Shown: piece by piece, positions 37,003 through 50,072 of the stretch
Numbering within the stretch: the stretch's first letter is position 1
How the letters are laid out: each line of letters begins with the position of its first letter
From: Silene latifolia
Taxonomy: Eukaryota; Streptophyta; Magnoliopsida; Caryophyllales; Caryophyllaceae
Length of the DNA stretch: 64,000 nucleotides
Assembly: GCF_048544455.1 (NCBI RefSeq)
Contig: NC_133537.1
Span: 15,561,541-15,625,540 of the forward strand
Reading direction: 5' to 3'
Position numbers and translations under genes: made by a program
Notes under the pieces: generated by a model
The model's input: the letters and a program-made list of their open reading frames with translations, nothing else
Told to the model about the DNA's origin: nothing
The model's database searches: none

Positions 37003-37014
37003 TGGTATCAGAGC
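37003..37014 (+). other. Element D primer-binding site (tRNA-iMet)
   Basis: TGGTATCAGAGC, four bases after the LTR, is complementary to the 3' end of initiator tRNA-Met. Confidence 0.92.
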
Positions 37015-37158
37015 TTCGGCTCTTGATTTCCATTTATCAAGACGATCCTAGGCATTTGGGCTCGTCGAAATCTTATTCCGTCACAAAAAAAAAAAACTAA
37101 AAAAAAAAAAAAAAAAAAAAAACTTTACTGTTCATGGGTACTGTTCATTCGAAAAAAA

Positions 37159-40100
37159 ATGGCAGGTGAACAATTTGACGACGAGTTTTATGACAAGCTT
37201 CAAGACTTGTTGCGTAATAGACCTACCGGGAGTCGAACCGGTGGAAAGGCGAAACAGGACGAGTTCAAGGTGTCGAAACTGCCCGAATTCGTTGGTGGTA
37301 CCAACCCGGAGGATTATTTGGATTGGGAAAGGAAAATCGATCGCTTGTTCGATTTTAAAGATCTCAGTGATGAAAAGAGGTGCAAATATGCAATTTTGAG
37401 ATTGAGCAAGGGTGCATCGCTTTGGTACGAGGGTTTGAAGGCCAAACGAGCACGGGTCGGCAAAGACAAAATTGCTTCCTGGGAATCCCTTAAGCGCAAG
37501 CTTCGTAAACGGTATGTACCTACGACTCACAAAATGTCTACCTATCGAAGAATTGCCGAGTTTAGACAAGGAAAATTGAGCGTTGGGGAGTATATCGATA
37601 AATTTGAAAGTTTAGCTTTGATGGGGGAACTAGAAGAGATAGAAGAGCAGAAAATGGCTAGGTTTTTGCGGGGATTGAATTTTAATATTTCTAGTGCCGT
37701 AGAAATGTACCCTTATGCGGATTTTGATACATTGTGTAATTTATGTATTAAAGCTGAGGCCCAAGGAAAGAATAAGTCAGGGGGATCGAGTAGAGAATAC
37801 AGTAGCCCTAATGTTGACCCCAAACCCGTTTTCTTCCCTAAAACTGTGTCGACCCCAAACTTTACCAACTCGACCAAAAATACACCTAAGGCCTCTGAGT
37901 CGGGGAAGGAGACCAGTTTGTCAAAAGTAAGGTGTTTTAAGTTCCAAGGCTTTGGACACTTTGCTAGGGCTTGTCCTAATCAACGAATTGTGACCCTTAG
38001 AGAAGCGCTTAGTATTTGTAATGAACTGTTTGAGGAGGAGGAAGAACTTGGTGGCATTTTTAACTTGGATGAACCTAAAGTTGTTGAAAATGTCAAGGAT
38101 AATGTAGAAGAATATGAGCCTCCTATCTATGATACTTTGGTACTTAGAACTTTGCAAACTAAAATTGAGCCTTTGAATGGTGACCAAAGGGATCAAATCT
38201 TTCACACTAAGTGTCAAGTAAAGGATAAATGGTGTAGTGTCATTGTGGATGGGGGTAGTTATACCAACGTAGCTTCGAATGAAATGGTGTCGAAACTGGG
38301 ATTACTCACAACAAAACACCCTAAACCTTATGCCTTACATTGGTTAGATAATGGGAGAAGTATAAGTGTGACGAAATAGGTCCGTGTGGGGCTAACCATG
38401 GGGACTTATGTCGATGAGGTTTTGTGCGATGTCGTGCCTATGGATGCGTGCCACATACTGTTGGGACGTCCTTGGCAATTTGATAGGGATGTGGTGCATA
38501 GAGGGAGAGCAAATGAGTATGAATTGAGCTACAAAGGCAAGAGGATTGTGTTGAAACCGATGGCTTCAAACGAAATTCGTTCCATGGTTTCAAAACAGGG
38601 GAAAAGGCCTAGTCTCACATTGTTTGCTACTGAGAACGAGGTGAAGAAGGCTTTTGATAATGGTGAATCAGTTTACGTTTTGGTTGCAACAAAGGCTAAG
38701 CAAGGCATTGTCGAAGCTCCTCTTAATCCGCAGCTGGAGGCTGTTTTGAATGAGTATAAAGACGTGTTTCCAAATGAGTTACCCATTGGTTTACCACCTA
38801 TTCGAGGAATTGAGCATCAAATTGATCTAATACCGGGAGCCCCATTGCCAAACAAGGCTGCCTATAGGTGTAATCCAGAGGAGACAAAAGAATTACAACG
38901 ACAAATTGAAGAGTTGATTAGCATGGGCTATGTGCGAGAATCAATGAGTCCTTGTGCCGTCCCGACTTTGTTGGTACCTAAAAAGGATGGTTCATGGAGG
39001 ATGTCTATTGATAGTAGGGCGGTGAATAACATAACCATCAAATATCGCTTTCCGATCCCGAGGTTAGACGATATGCTTGATGAGTTGCATGGGTCGGTTA
39101 TATTCTCAAAAATCGATCTAAGAAGTGGGTATCACCAAATCAGAATGCGAGAAGGCGATGAGTGGAAAACCGTATTTAAGACTAAACACGGCTTGTATGA
39201 GTGGATGGTTATGCCATTCGGGCTCACGAATGCACCTAGCACATTCATGAGGCTCATGAACGAGGTACTCAAGCCCTTTTTGGGTAAGTTCGTTGTTGTT
39301 TATCTTGATGACATATTGGTTTATAGCAAGAGTGTTGATGAACATTTCTAGCACTTGAGGCAGATTTTTGAGACCCTAAGAGTACAAAAACTCTACGGCA
39401 AAAGAGAGAAGTGTGACTTCCTTGTTGAAAGTGTGGTATTTCTTGGGTACGTTGTTTCTAAGGATGGGGTATCGGTTGATCAAAACAAGGTCGAAGCTAT
39501 CAAATCTTGGCCAAGTCCTACCACAGTTACGGAGGTGAGGTCTTTCCATGGGCTCGCTTCATTCTATCGAAGGTTCATACAGAATTTTAGCACTATAACA
39601 AGCCCTATTACCGAGTGTTTGAAGAAGGGTGCGTTTGTGTGGGGTGAACAAGCGCAAAAGGCATTTGAATTGATCAAATCGAAGCTTTGTGAAGCTCCTA
39701 TTTTGGCTTTACCCGATTTTAACCAACCATTTGAGGTCGAATGCGATGCGAGTGGAGTTGGTATCGGTGCTGTTTTGATACAAAACAAACGGCCTATAAC
39801 GTATTTCTCGGAAAAACTTGGAGGAGCTCGATTAAACTATTGCACCTATGACAAGGAGTCCTATGCTATTGTAAGAGCTCTTGATCATTGGAGTCATTAT
39901 TTGCGTTCTAACCATTTTGTGTTGCATTCCGATCATGAGTCTTTAAAGCATATAAATGGGCCACAAAAATTGAATCCGAGGCATGCGAAATGGGTGGAGT
40001 TTCTACAATCTTTTAACTTCTCCTCGAAATATAAAGATGGCAAGAGTAATGTGGTGGCGGATGCGCTTTCGAGGAGGTATGCTTTAATTTCGATTCTTGA

Positions 40101-41471
40101 AACTCGTTTGCTTGGTTTTGAGACATTGAAAGACTATTATAAAGAGGATATAGATTTTGGTGATATATTTTCTAAATGTGGAAATGGAGCTTTCGAAAGG
40201 TATTCTATGCAGGACGGGTTTTTGTTCAAAGAGAACCGTCTTTGCATTCCAAGGCATTCGGTTCGGGAGTTACTAGTTCGTGAGGCTCATGGTGGTGGTT
40301 TGGCGGGTCACTTTGGCATTACAAAAACTCTGGAGGTCTTAAAAGAACGTTTTCATTGGCCGAAAATTTTAGGAGATGTGCAAAAGATCGTTAGTAAATG
40401 TGTTACTTGCCGTATGGCTAAGAGTTCTTTCAAACCAGGAGCATATACTCCATTGCCGACACCTAGTGGTACGTGAGCATGGATTTCGTCGTAGGTTTTC
40501 CTCGCACGCAACGCGGTAAGGATGCTATTATGGTTGTTGTTGATAGGTTTTCCAAGATGGCACACTTCGTAGCTTGTCACAAAACGAATGATGCTAGTAA
40601 CATTGCTGATTTGTACTTTCGTGAGATTGTACGTTTACACGGTGTTCCCAAGACTATTGTGTCCGATCGTGATTCCAAGTTCTTGAGCTATTTTTGGAAC
40701 ACATTATGGAGTAAATTGGGTACTAAGTTACTATTTAGTACTTCCCATCACCCTCAAACCGATGGACAAACGGAGGTGACTAATAGGACTTTGGGTACTT
40801 TGTTGCACGGGTTAGTAAGCAAGACGCAAAAGGACTGGGACTTGAAGTTAGCTCATGCCGAGTTTGCTTACAATCGATCTCCTACTTATGCTACTAGTCA
40901 CTCACCATTTGAAATACTTTATGGCGTGAATCCTTATTTGCCTTTGGATTTGATTCCCATGCCTAAAGAAGAGTTGGTGCATAAGGATGCGGAATCTAAG
41001 CTAAAATCGATGATCAAACTACATGAGCAAGTTCAAGAAAGGATCAAGGCCGTTAATGAAGCTTATAGACTACGGTCTAAAAACAAGAAACCTAGGGTGT
41101 TTAAAGAGGGTGATCTAGTTTGGGTCCATTTGAGGAAAGAAAGGTTTCCAAGCAAGCGCAAGAACAAGCTAATGCCTAGGGAGGATGGTCCTTTTAAGAT
41201 CATCTCAAGGATCAATGATAATGCCTATAAGGTTGAGTTACCGGGAGAGTATGGGGTACATACATTCAATGTGGGCGATCTATCACCATATCTGGATGAT
41301 GATGGTATTCAAGAACTGAGGTCAATTCCTTTCAAAGGGGGAGGGGATGATGCAAATATTGAGCCACAAGAAGAGCTGACCATCGACACCAGTGACAAAG
41401 CCGTGAATGTAATGGAGATAATCAAAGGAGAGTCAAAGGGTGTTGTCCTAATCAATTGGCTATTCAATTAA
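37159..41471 (+). mobile_element. Element D gag-pol region
   Basis: Gag from 37159 (MAGEQFDDEFYDKLQDLL; LPEFVGGTNPEDYLDWERKI), with a zinc-knuckle-like segment near 37930-37980. Protease near 38200-38500 ([21 protein letters not shown]). Reverse transcriptase near 38850-39500 ([33 protein letters not shown]). RNase H near 39700-40080. Integrase near 40250-41300 ([56 protein letters not shown]). The tail (LRSIPFKGGGDDANIEPQEE) crosses into the 3' LTR. About three interruptions break the frame. Confidence 0.92.
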
Positions 41472-42007
41472 GTCAATTAAGAAGGCAAATTAAGATAGCT
41501 CATTAAGCCTATTTTGGCCGTTACTTGTTGTTTGAATAAGGTCAGTTATTTTTCTTTTTATTAGCTTTAAATTCTCGTTTTAATTAGCTATGAATTCTAT
41601 TTTAATTGCTAAATTGGCATCCTATGTAAGCTAATATTAGCATCCTAAACGGCTATATAAGCCATGTATTGTCGAAGGATTTAATCATCAATCAAGTTAA
41701 GAATTTCAAACAAAACCATTGTTTTTATTTGAGTATTTTCAAGTAAAACATAGAAGTTGTGTCTAAAATTTCGAAAGGTTGTTCTCAAGCGTCGTCTTGT
41801 GAAAAACCCGATTAACTCTATCGGTGTAGAGCGTTAATCTCTTTGTTAGACTATCGGTGTAGTTTAACATTGTCTATCCTCTCGTTCTTGCATTAAAACA
41901 GTACCAAACACACAAAGAATTTAACCGAAATCGGTTGTACCTAGTACATTCGATATTGGTCGCTTGCTTCCGCTACAAATACGTTTTATACACCATAATT
42001 CGTATCA
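41348..42007 (+). repeat. Element D 3' LTR
   Basis: 660 bp, same ends as the 5' LTR. The first about 125 bases also encode the end of the integrase frame. The purine tract AAAGGGGGAGGGGA lies directly before it. Confidence 0.95.
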
Positions 42008-42977
42008 GGGGAGGAGGGTAAAAGCGGGGGAAACATTGCGAGAAAGGGAAACTAGAAACCAATTTAGGATGTTAATCACAAGAAAGGATACTCCATTTAA
42101 GGGAAATTCAAACTCTTTAGATGTGCGAAATCCATGTTTGCGCTATTTCTTACGGGTCTTTCCTTGTAGTCTTCTTGGCGCAAGTGGGACGAAGCACAAT
42201 GTCTCAAACATCGCTCTAGATTGTCTTATGGATACCCTTTTTAAAAGACAACCTTCAATTGATCTACCGGGGACCATTGCGTGTCACATGTTTAGGCATA
42301 AACTGGCGAAATGGACTATTGTATTTGGTGGGGTTATACATCATATAGCCGGGATGATGGGCGGCTTGACGGTTGAACTACCTTCTTTCCGAACTATTTT
42401 GAAGGGCTCCGCTAGAATTGACCATGCTCATTGTTCATTTTTGACCAAGATTCATATTGATGGGGTTGACAAATATGTGTACCAAATTGAGGAGGGTCGG
42501 GGAATGGTGGTCCCAAATGATAAATGGACTACTCTTTCTCTCCCACAAAATATAGGTATGCCTATTCGTGAGGATCAATATCACCCCCTTGAAGTGAAGG
42601 GGAAAGGGGGCTACAAGTGGGTACCTAAGAAATGGGGGGTGGATGGACCTTACAAATTCAAGGAGATTCTTTCGGTTGACCTTGAACCCCTCCCTCCTAC
42701 CCACTTTGACCGAATTTTCGAGGAGCCTACCCTACCCATTAAGGGGGCAAAGCGGGGGATAAAGCGTCCCTCCACTTATTCCTTGGCTATTGCCTCTTGT
42801 TCCTTTCAAGCCCCCTCCCAATCTTATGCTACCCCTCCCATTCCTCGTCCCAAACCCTCTCCGGTGGAGTCCTTGATCCAAACACTCATTGACAACCAAA
42901 TCAAATTCCAAAATGATATTAAGGCTCATCTAGTCATTTTCCCTAGACCCCCTTCACCACCTTCCGAACTTCAATAG

Positions 42978-45900
42978 ACCACTTTTGTGGGGTGGTCGTT
43001 GTTCCTTGCTTGTGTTTAGGAGGTATGCCTAGTAGTCTTTCTTCTTCTTTGGTTTGTCTTTTGAATGTGTCAAACTTGATTGTTGTTTTTCCTTATTTGG
43101 CTTTTATGTCCCTTCTCCCACCATTCTTGATGTGTTTTTAATATGAGTTTGCGAATTACGATCGTGGTACCTTATTACTTGCTCCCCAATTTAAAATCTA
43201 AAGCCTTCGGTATGCTCCTCATATTCGATCCAAATTTTATTTGACTCTCCCTCATATCCAAATGTAGCTTACTAGTTTTTGCATTTAGAATATTTTGTAA
43301 TATATTTAGTATTAATCATCATTTAGTTTGCATTCATGTAGCTTGCATTAGATTTTAAAATTTGTAACATATTCACATGTAGTTGCAACCATTTATAAAA
43401 CAAAAAAAAAATTTTGAAAAAATGAAAAAGCCAAAAATATGTCCTTTATTTTGAACTAAAATGCCTCTTAACCACGCTTCATCCGTCATTGGATGTTGTA
43501 CATAATAAGTGTGGGGAGGAGCCCCCCCCCCCTCTCCCCCCCCAAAAAAAAAAAACAAAAACATGCATTTTCGTTTTTAATTTCCTCCACACATTTATTT
43601 CCATTTGGAACTAATGTAAATAAATAAGTATGGGGAGTAAATTCATATATTGAAAAACACGAAAAATATGTCCTTTTAATTTTCAAAAAACAAAAAATAC
43701 CAAAAAAATGTTATTTTTATTTTCAAAAATCAAAAATATAAAAATATGTTCTTTTCTTTTTCTTATTCACTCCCTATGCTTTTGTCCATTGAGGACAATG
43801 TACATCTCAAGTGTGGGAAGGGAAATATCCATTCTTGTGAATATTTGTTTATATTTGTAAATACTTGTAAATTTGATAAAATTTCAAGAAAATGCATAAA
43901 AATTGAAAATAATTCAGAAAAAAATTACAAAAAAAAGCATTGCATTGTATATATATGTTGTTTGTTGGCTAACCTTTGGCATAGGCATCAACCGTTTGAG
44001 GCAAAAATGAGACTAGAAGACCGCTTGGTATACACGTTCTTATCTCTTTCTCTTTTTCCATTCGCTCTCTTTTTATATTGTTGTATAATATGGAGGAGGA
44101 CGGGTTTTTGTGCCTTGGATGTTCCTTTGGAGAACTATTGGATTGTTGGTGTTAATGTGCTGTTAGGCTTAGTCGACTTGTTGTATGTCTCTATTCTTGT
44201 TTGGTTCAATTTTCGCATGCATATGTTCTTGTATATACATGTTTTTCAAATTTCAAGTTTTGCATCTGTTTGTAAATAAAGTTTTTTTTTATGAAAGAAC
44301 GTGGTCTAGGAAGGGAACCAAGTACCCCCATGATGAGTTATGAGTCCAATTGTGCCTCTCCCCTACTCGTGGCTCGCACCTGTGACCTCTTAGTTAGCCG
44401 AGGGAGGTGGGCTTAGCCAATGAGTTTAGACCGATCTTGTGAGACCTAGGGCCGTAGACTAGACCTAAGGCTTGACTTAGCTACTCAAAGGTAGAGGTAG
44501 AGCCTCCTAGGGTGGGTACATTCATACCCCGCCCTCATCTAGGTTTGAGATTAGGCCTCCTCGCGAGGCGTGTCACATCAAGACGCATAAGTGTGTCATT
44601 TCGTCCTTAGACCGTGAAATTGCATTACATTTTTGTGCACATGATAGGAAACAAAAATCCATTTATATGAACCTCACATAGCCAAATAGCCTTGTTTTGT
44701 CCCTTCCATTATCTCCCTTTTTGATTCGCCCCTTTGAGCTTTAGCCTTTCCATTTGAAAACCCACCAAAATAGCTACATTCCATAACCACCCTTCCTTGA
44801 TCAAGAATTGGTTGGTTTTGTAGTTGTGTTGTAGGAGGTGATTTGGGTCATGATGGTGGATAGTATACATATCCACTTGGGTCGGAATTTGGTATGTATT
44901 TGGCATTGTATATAAATAAGAGGTTTTGAAAAAGAAATGAAAAACAAAATAGAAAAGTAAAAAAGTCATGAAAAAACCAAAAAAATGAGTCATACGTGTT
45001 GTATATATATTGTCAAGAAAAGAAAAAGGCAAGCAACACCCCTCATCATCATTAAACGGGGTAGAAAAAACCGTTGCTAAATAAAAGGGCAAATTGATGT
45101 TTTTCCAAAATGAGTCGGGTTTACACATTTTTTGCATGGCTTGGGAAACCGAGCCTTTGTTACGGTGTATACATTACCATTTGTTGAAATAAGATGAGTA
45201 CTTTTGAGTTTTTCCAATTTGAGTTGGGTTTATGCAATTTTTGCATAGTTTTGGTGATCCATGCTATGTTAGGGCATAGACGTGTCTCATGTGTTGCAAT
45301 AAGAAATGGGTTACGATGTGTCGACAATTCTTGATTTAAACTCCACATATCCAAACGGTGCTTGCACCAATCCCGTTTCGACCTACTCCCTAACCCCGTT
45401 ACAACCCTTGTTTCATATTGTGTGCATTTTACCATTGTCTGCATTTCATTGGACATAGTACGGTCTTTCACATTAGATTGCGGGCACATTTTCGCTAGTC
45501 GAGTTAGGAGAGTGATTTCGGTTACTATTTATCACAAGAATCACCCTGTTCTTTCAATGAGTGACGAGTGAAAACCGTGAGGATGTCGTTGCCTAGGTCC
45601 CCTTGGTCATGGGTCTTTGGGTTGAATCTCGTGTCGGTTTAGTAATTCTCGGCGGACTTGCCTACTTCCCCTTACCCCGCTCTTGAATTTGTTTCTTGAG
45701 CATTGGTCACACTAGGGTTGCTTGAGCCATGCTTAGGGGGTTGACACCTTTGTTGGAACTTCTGAGGCGGTACTCCCGACCAAGACCGTGTTTTGTTGTT
45801 TGAAAAATCCGGCCACTTAGATGGGGAAAGTGGACTATTTTTGTTAGATGCATTCTATTGCTTGATTATGTACTTTCATGATAGATGCATCGTAATTTTG

Positions 45901-46115
45901 TAGCAAGACCCAACTTGCCTTGCATTAGGGCACTTTTCCCTCATGAGTGTCAAATTGTGAGTTGAAGGGGCGTTGAGTGCGCTAATACTCATTCGGATTA
46001 TAATATTACAATAACTAAGTGATGCTTATATCGTGCGTTCAGTTTTTGGCTACTAGTTCTAGCTTAGTCTTATGAGCTTGCTCGAGGACGAGCAAGAGTT
46101 TAGTGTGTAGAATTT
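42978..46115 (+). other. Element C long 3' non-coding part
   Basis: About 3.1 kb between the third ORF and the 3' LTR. It has a C-rich/A-rich run (about 43520-43560) and TTGAGGACAATGT...TCTCAAGTGTGGG (near 43790), a phrase typical of Athila/Tat 3' regions. The stretch just before the LTR reads GAGGACGAGCAAGAGTTTAG, probably the polypurine context. No convincing protein is encoded. Confidence 0.6.
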
Positions 46116-47901
46116 TGTTAGCACATTAATTCACGTGTTTTATCTACCTTCTAGACTCTTGTTAGTCTCAATTTTGAGTGCTTAAATTGCCAAAAAGCTC
46201 AACTTTAGGCCACTTTTGCAAATCTTGTTCTCTGTTCTCTTTTTGGCTATTTTCCCGGTTTGTCATGTGCATATTTTGAGTCAATGATACTCCTCTTGGT
46301 GCTTTCTTTATGTAGGTACCTTGGTGGACCAAGTTTTGGACAAGGGAAAAGAAGAACGAATCGATTTGGAAGTCGGACATGAAGTTTATAAGCTAGGAAC
46401 CTTAGATTGTAAGATATGGTGCATAAGATGAGGGATGTACCTCATCTTCCCAGAACGTACCTCATCCGGCTGATTTGGACCTATTCTTTGGTACTATTGA
46501 AGAAGATGTGGAGCGTAAGACAAGGGATGCACCTCATCTGCCCATAACGTACCTTATCTTACTGAGTTTTGTACCAACTTTTGATGTATAAGAAAAAGAT
46601 GAGGACTTGCCCCCCCCCCCCCTTATCTCTCTTCCTTTTTGGGCTGAAATTTGTATGGACTATTATGGGGTCATATAAATACCCCAAATCCATATCTTAA
46701 AACCCTAAGCTTCATTTTTATGCAAAGTAGAGAGAGAAACTCAAGAAATTTCCTTTGTATTTTGGAGATCAAATCTTCATCCATTCGTCATATAATTCAA
46801 GTTCAAGTTTCTTATTCAATTTTCTTCTTCCTTGTTCATTCACCTTTAATTGTTGGTATTTTCTCTTTTCCTTATCTTTCTTAGTTACTTGTTTGCTTTT
46901 TATTTATTTCTTAGTTTGAATTTTTACATTTCTTGTAGTTAAAGTTACCACCTTTAAGCTTAATTTCATCTCAATTATAATTTAATTAGTTAATTATCAT
47001 TATCTTAGTTATTAATTGCATGATTAATAGTAGAAATCGATTTTATAACATGTCAATTGTTAAAGTGTCAATCTTTATCATTTGTCTTAGTTTAATTAGC
47101 ATGATTAGTGAGTGGTAACCCTTCTAGGGTCCGATTAAGCCTAAATGATGAGTTTATTTTGGTGATTAGTCGCTTTTGACAAGTTGTGGTGTTATGGGTA
47201 ATCGATTTTGGTTGGGTGATTTGAATTGACCCTTTGTTTTACCCTTGTCCAACCTTTTGAGGCTATCAATGGAAGTTGGGCCGATTTTGGGCTACCTAGG
47301 CTATCAATGGGAGTTGGGCTTATGGTAGTGGGTCCCGGTATACTTCGGAAATCGACTCTAGGCGGGTTATTCACGGGAGTGAGACCCATCTAAAGAGACT
47401 TAACCAATTGACTAAAGAATTCCATCCATGGGAGTGGGGAAGGACTTAGTTGGGACTTATTGTTGACCTTAATTCCTTGGGCTCGGCCTTGGTCATCCAT
47501 GGAAGTGGGACCTTTACCCGACTCAAGAGACTACCTACACTCGGGAGGGTTGGGTGGTTAGTTTAGCTGACATTATCCCTCTTGACCCCATGAACCCATT
47601 ACTTGTTGATTGACTAATTGCCACTATGACTCATTGCTAAGAGCTTGATCGGATCCTAGGCCTTCCTTAACCTTGATTACATCTTTTACAATCTCACTTG
47701 CTCAATTTCCATAATTAGTTCATTAGCACTTTATTTTGACTAGTTTAGTTGTTTAGTTAAAATATCAAACTCAAATTTCTATCGACTTAGCTAAACAAGA
47801 GACTAAAAGCAATTAGTAATCTTCCTAGCTTCTCGTGGGATCGACCCTCAATTTTGCGCGACGACAACCGTGCACTTGCGAGGTTTAATTTGAAACCATC
47901 A
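46116..47901 (+). repeat. Element C 3' LTR
   Basis: 1786 bp; near-identical to 27134-28949 apart from scattered changes and a short indel near the C-rich run (46610-46625). Confidence 0.93.
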
Positions 47902-48312
47902 CTTATATACTAGTAAGGTAGTATTATTTTAGGAAAGTTTCTCTCTTTATTATTATTAAACTAGTCTTACCATAAGTAGGATTACCATACATCTCTTTTC
48001 CTAATTTAATTATTAAGATATTAATATAATTATTATTACTTTCCCATATTATTATTATTTCCATATTATTTATTATTAATTCCCGATATAAAAACCCAAT
48101 CACACCCATACTATACTAATAAATTTCGGTCCATATAGTAATGGCACACGGCCCAAAGCACAAATATAAGCTAAGCCCAATTCCCGAGTTGGATGCTTAA
48201 TTTATTATTTAATTAACGTCTTACCTATACTTATTATTAGAAATGTCTTTAATCAATTATTAATGTACATAAATTATTCTCAGAAATTATTATCAAAATA
48301 CAGGGTATTACA
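47902..48312 (-). repeat. Element B, left LTR, inner part
   Basis: Matches the right LTR from about 51645 to 52055 (ATTATTTTAGGAAAGTTTCT and on), ending GGTATTACA. The first five bases (CTTAT) are the target duplication made by element C. Confidence 0.92.
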
Positions 48313-50072
48313 GTCTTCCCCGTTAAAATGAACTTCGTCCCGAAGTTCGCCTATAACTACTACAACAACACCTATAAACATCCACACAACTGAGCACTAT
48401 CCAACTGATGATAACACAATTATCCATTTACGATTGTCAACCACACTAATCTTATCACAAGGTATCACAACAATAACTCAAAACATTTGTAGTATTACAT
48501 TCCTTCCCCCTAAAAATAAACTTCGTCCTCGAAGTTCGAGATAACAACCAACGGAAATAATTAGACCATTTATCACCAGAACATATAATACCCATTATAA
48601 CATAAGGCGACTATTATTTTCAACAGAACATCGATTGATGGCATAATTAATTTTAAACAGCAAAACGACATTGTATAGTATATTCGAAGCAATCTTTATT
48701 TAAACTCAACTACTGTACTTAACTACCGACGAATACATTACCAGACTAAATAATAATCTATAACAAAATACGCCTAATTATTTAGTATAATGATCACTTA
48801 AGCCAATGAGGTACTATCCACCCTTCCTTCATAATTGATTTAAATTTATTTTTCGTTCATTTTAATCCTTACCTAACGTCATCTAACTTAAGCATGGGTG
48901 CAATTATCGTGAATATATATATGGCTTAGGGCAACACATTCCGCACATCACTAGATATGTTATTCTACTTCACATAATTGACACAATCAAATATAATGTT
49001 CAAGAGATCAAAAACAAAACTTGTTATACATTTTACATGTTATAACTTCTAACAATCTTCAAGGCTAGGAAAACACGTCATAACTCCTAACAATTATTAA
49101 TACATAATAACATAACTACTTATTGAGAATATATACTTTTTAGAAAAATACAAAAAGTTAATAAACCATGAGAAAAAGAATGAAGGACAAAGCTCATAAG
49201 ATCAATTTATAATGCATTTTACAAACTACTTGGTCGAAACAGAAATTTTATAGCAACTTGTCAGAAACTTAGGACAAATTGTAAAAATCACTATTAATTG
49301 TCAAAAATTTAAATTGTGATGTGGCTTATCAATTTGAAAACCTACATGAGTCTATTAAACATTGAAGTTGAAATTATAATAAATCATTAAGTATTTTTTA
49401 AATGACAATTTTTACAAAAACATGGGACGAAATTATAACTGTACAGGAATATTCCGACCACTGCCCATTAAAATATTTATTTCTCCTAAACCGTATATTA
49501 TTTTAACATGATACCAGTGGCATATGAAAGCTAACTCACAATTGTATCACACATAAAACTCTCGGGCAAGAATTTTAAACAAACAGTAAATGGCAGCCAA
49601 AACAATCAAGGGTAAAAATCTTGTGAAATCAACCAAAATCGCATTCTTCACAATTTTACACAACAATTAATACCTCACATGCTTAATCATATTCACTCCT
49701 TCCACATACATGACCACATACTTCCTCATATCAACATGCTTAAAACAATGCTTAAAAGAAATCATGTCACACCCCTCCTCCGTAAAATAAGGTTACGCCC
49801 CCGTAACCGCAACCATTAATGACAACAATACGCAACCAAGACAAACAAAATTCCTAAGAGAAATATACTATATTCATTTTAAATTACCCCACACTCTCAA
49901 GGTTCCCGGTTCAAAATTGGAAGGGCCAAGGTACAAATTAAGGCTAGCTTCTTAACCGCACTAAGAGGGGCTCCTAACAGTTTCTACCCGGGGTTCATTT
50001 TATTTAGACACATCCTAAGTTCATTATTATTCATTAGTTAGGCCTGAGGATCGTTTTGCTCTGATACCACTT
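48313..50072 (-). mobile_element. Element B internal region, no genes
   Basis: 1.76 kb of AT-rich sequence with no gag or pol homology. Next to the left LTR the minus strand reads GGGACGAAGTTCATTTTAAC then GGGGAAGAC, the polypurine context shared with element E. A second similar phrase lies about 180 bp further in (48500-48540). Next to the right LTR is the complement of TGGTATCAGAGC. Confidence 0.8.
50059..50070 (-). other. Element B primer-binding site (tRNA-iMet)
   Basis: The plus strand reads GCTCTGATACCA just left of the right LTR, the complement of TGGTATCAGAGC. This sets the element's direction as minus. Confidence 0.88.

Larger units (their letters stand above)
36339..42007 (+). mobile_element. 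Element D: CRM-type chromovirus (Ty3/Gypsy)
   Basis: 5669 bp with two 660-bp LTRs starting TGATGCAAATATTGAGCC and ending ACCATAATTCGTATCA, flanked by GGGGA (36334-36338 and 42008-42012). It has a tRNA-iMet primer site and a polypurine tract (41334-41347). The LTRs differ at about 12 of 660 positions by eye (1.8%), so the insertion is recent, perhaps around a million years at usual plant rates. The integrase C-terminus runs into the 3' LTR and no chromodomain is seen, both typical of CRM elements. It is broken, with about three interruptions. Confidence 0.9.
35891..42977 (+). mobile_element. Element C third ORF (Athila ORF-1/env-position), split by D
   Basis: The region starts MPRKKYPPTAPVEG at 35891 and is interrupted by element D; after D it continues to about 42977 with LRYFLRVFPCSLLGASG, DLPGTIACHMFRHKLAKWTI and a Pro-rich end. 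Segments such as WVSFQLLGNFHKVTMADFGA are typical of Athila ORF-1 family proteins, which occupy the env position. Whether it ever worked as an envelope cannot be told. The frame is broken. Confidence 0.65.
27134..47901 (+). mobile_element. Element C: Athila-type Gypsy retrotransposon, interrupted by D
   Basis: LTRs begin TGTTAGCACATTAATTCACG and end GAAACCATCA; the pair is 27134-28949 and 46116-47901. The 5-bp duplication CTTAT lies at 27129-27133 and 47902-47906. The primer site matches the 3' end of tRNA-Asp, usual for Athila. Inside are gag, protease, reverse transcriptase, RNase H, integrase, an Athila-specific ORF and a long 3' non-coding part. Without D it is about 15.1 kb, long for the group. 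It is broken, with only a few interruptions of its frames, and its LTRs differ by a few per cent, so it is fairly young but older than D. Confidence 0.92.
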
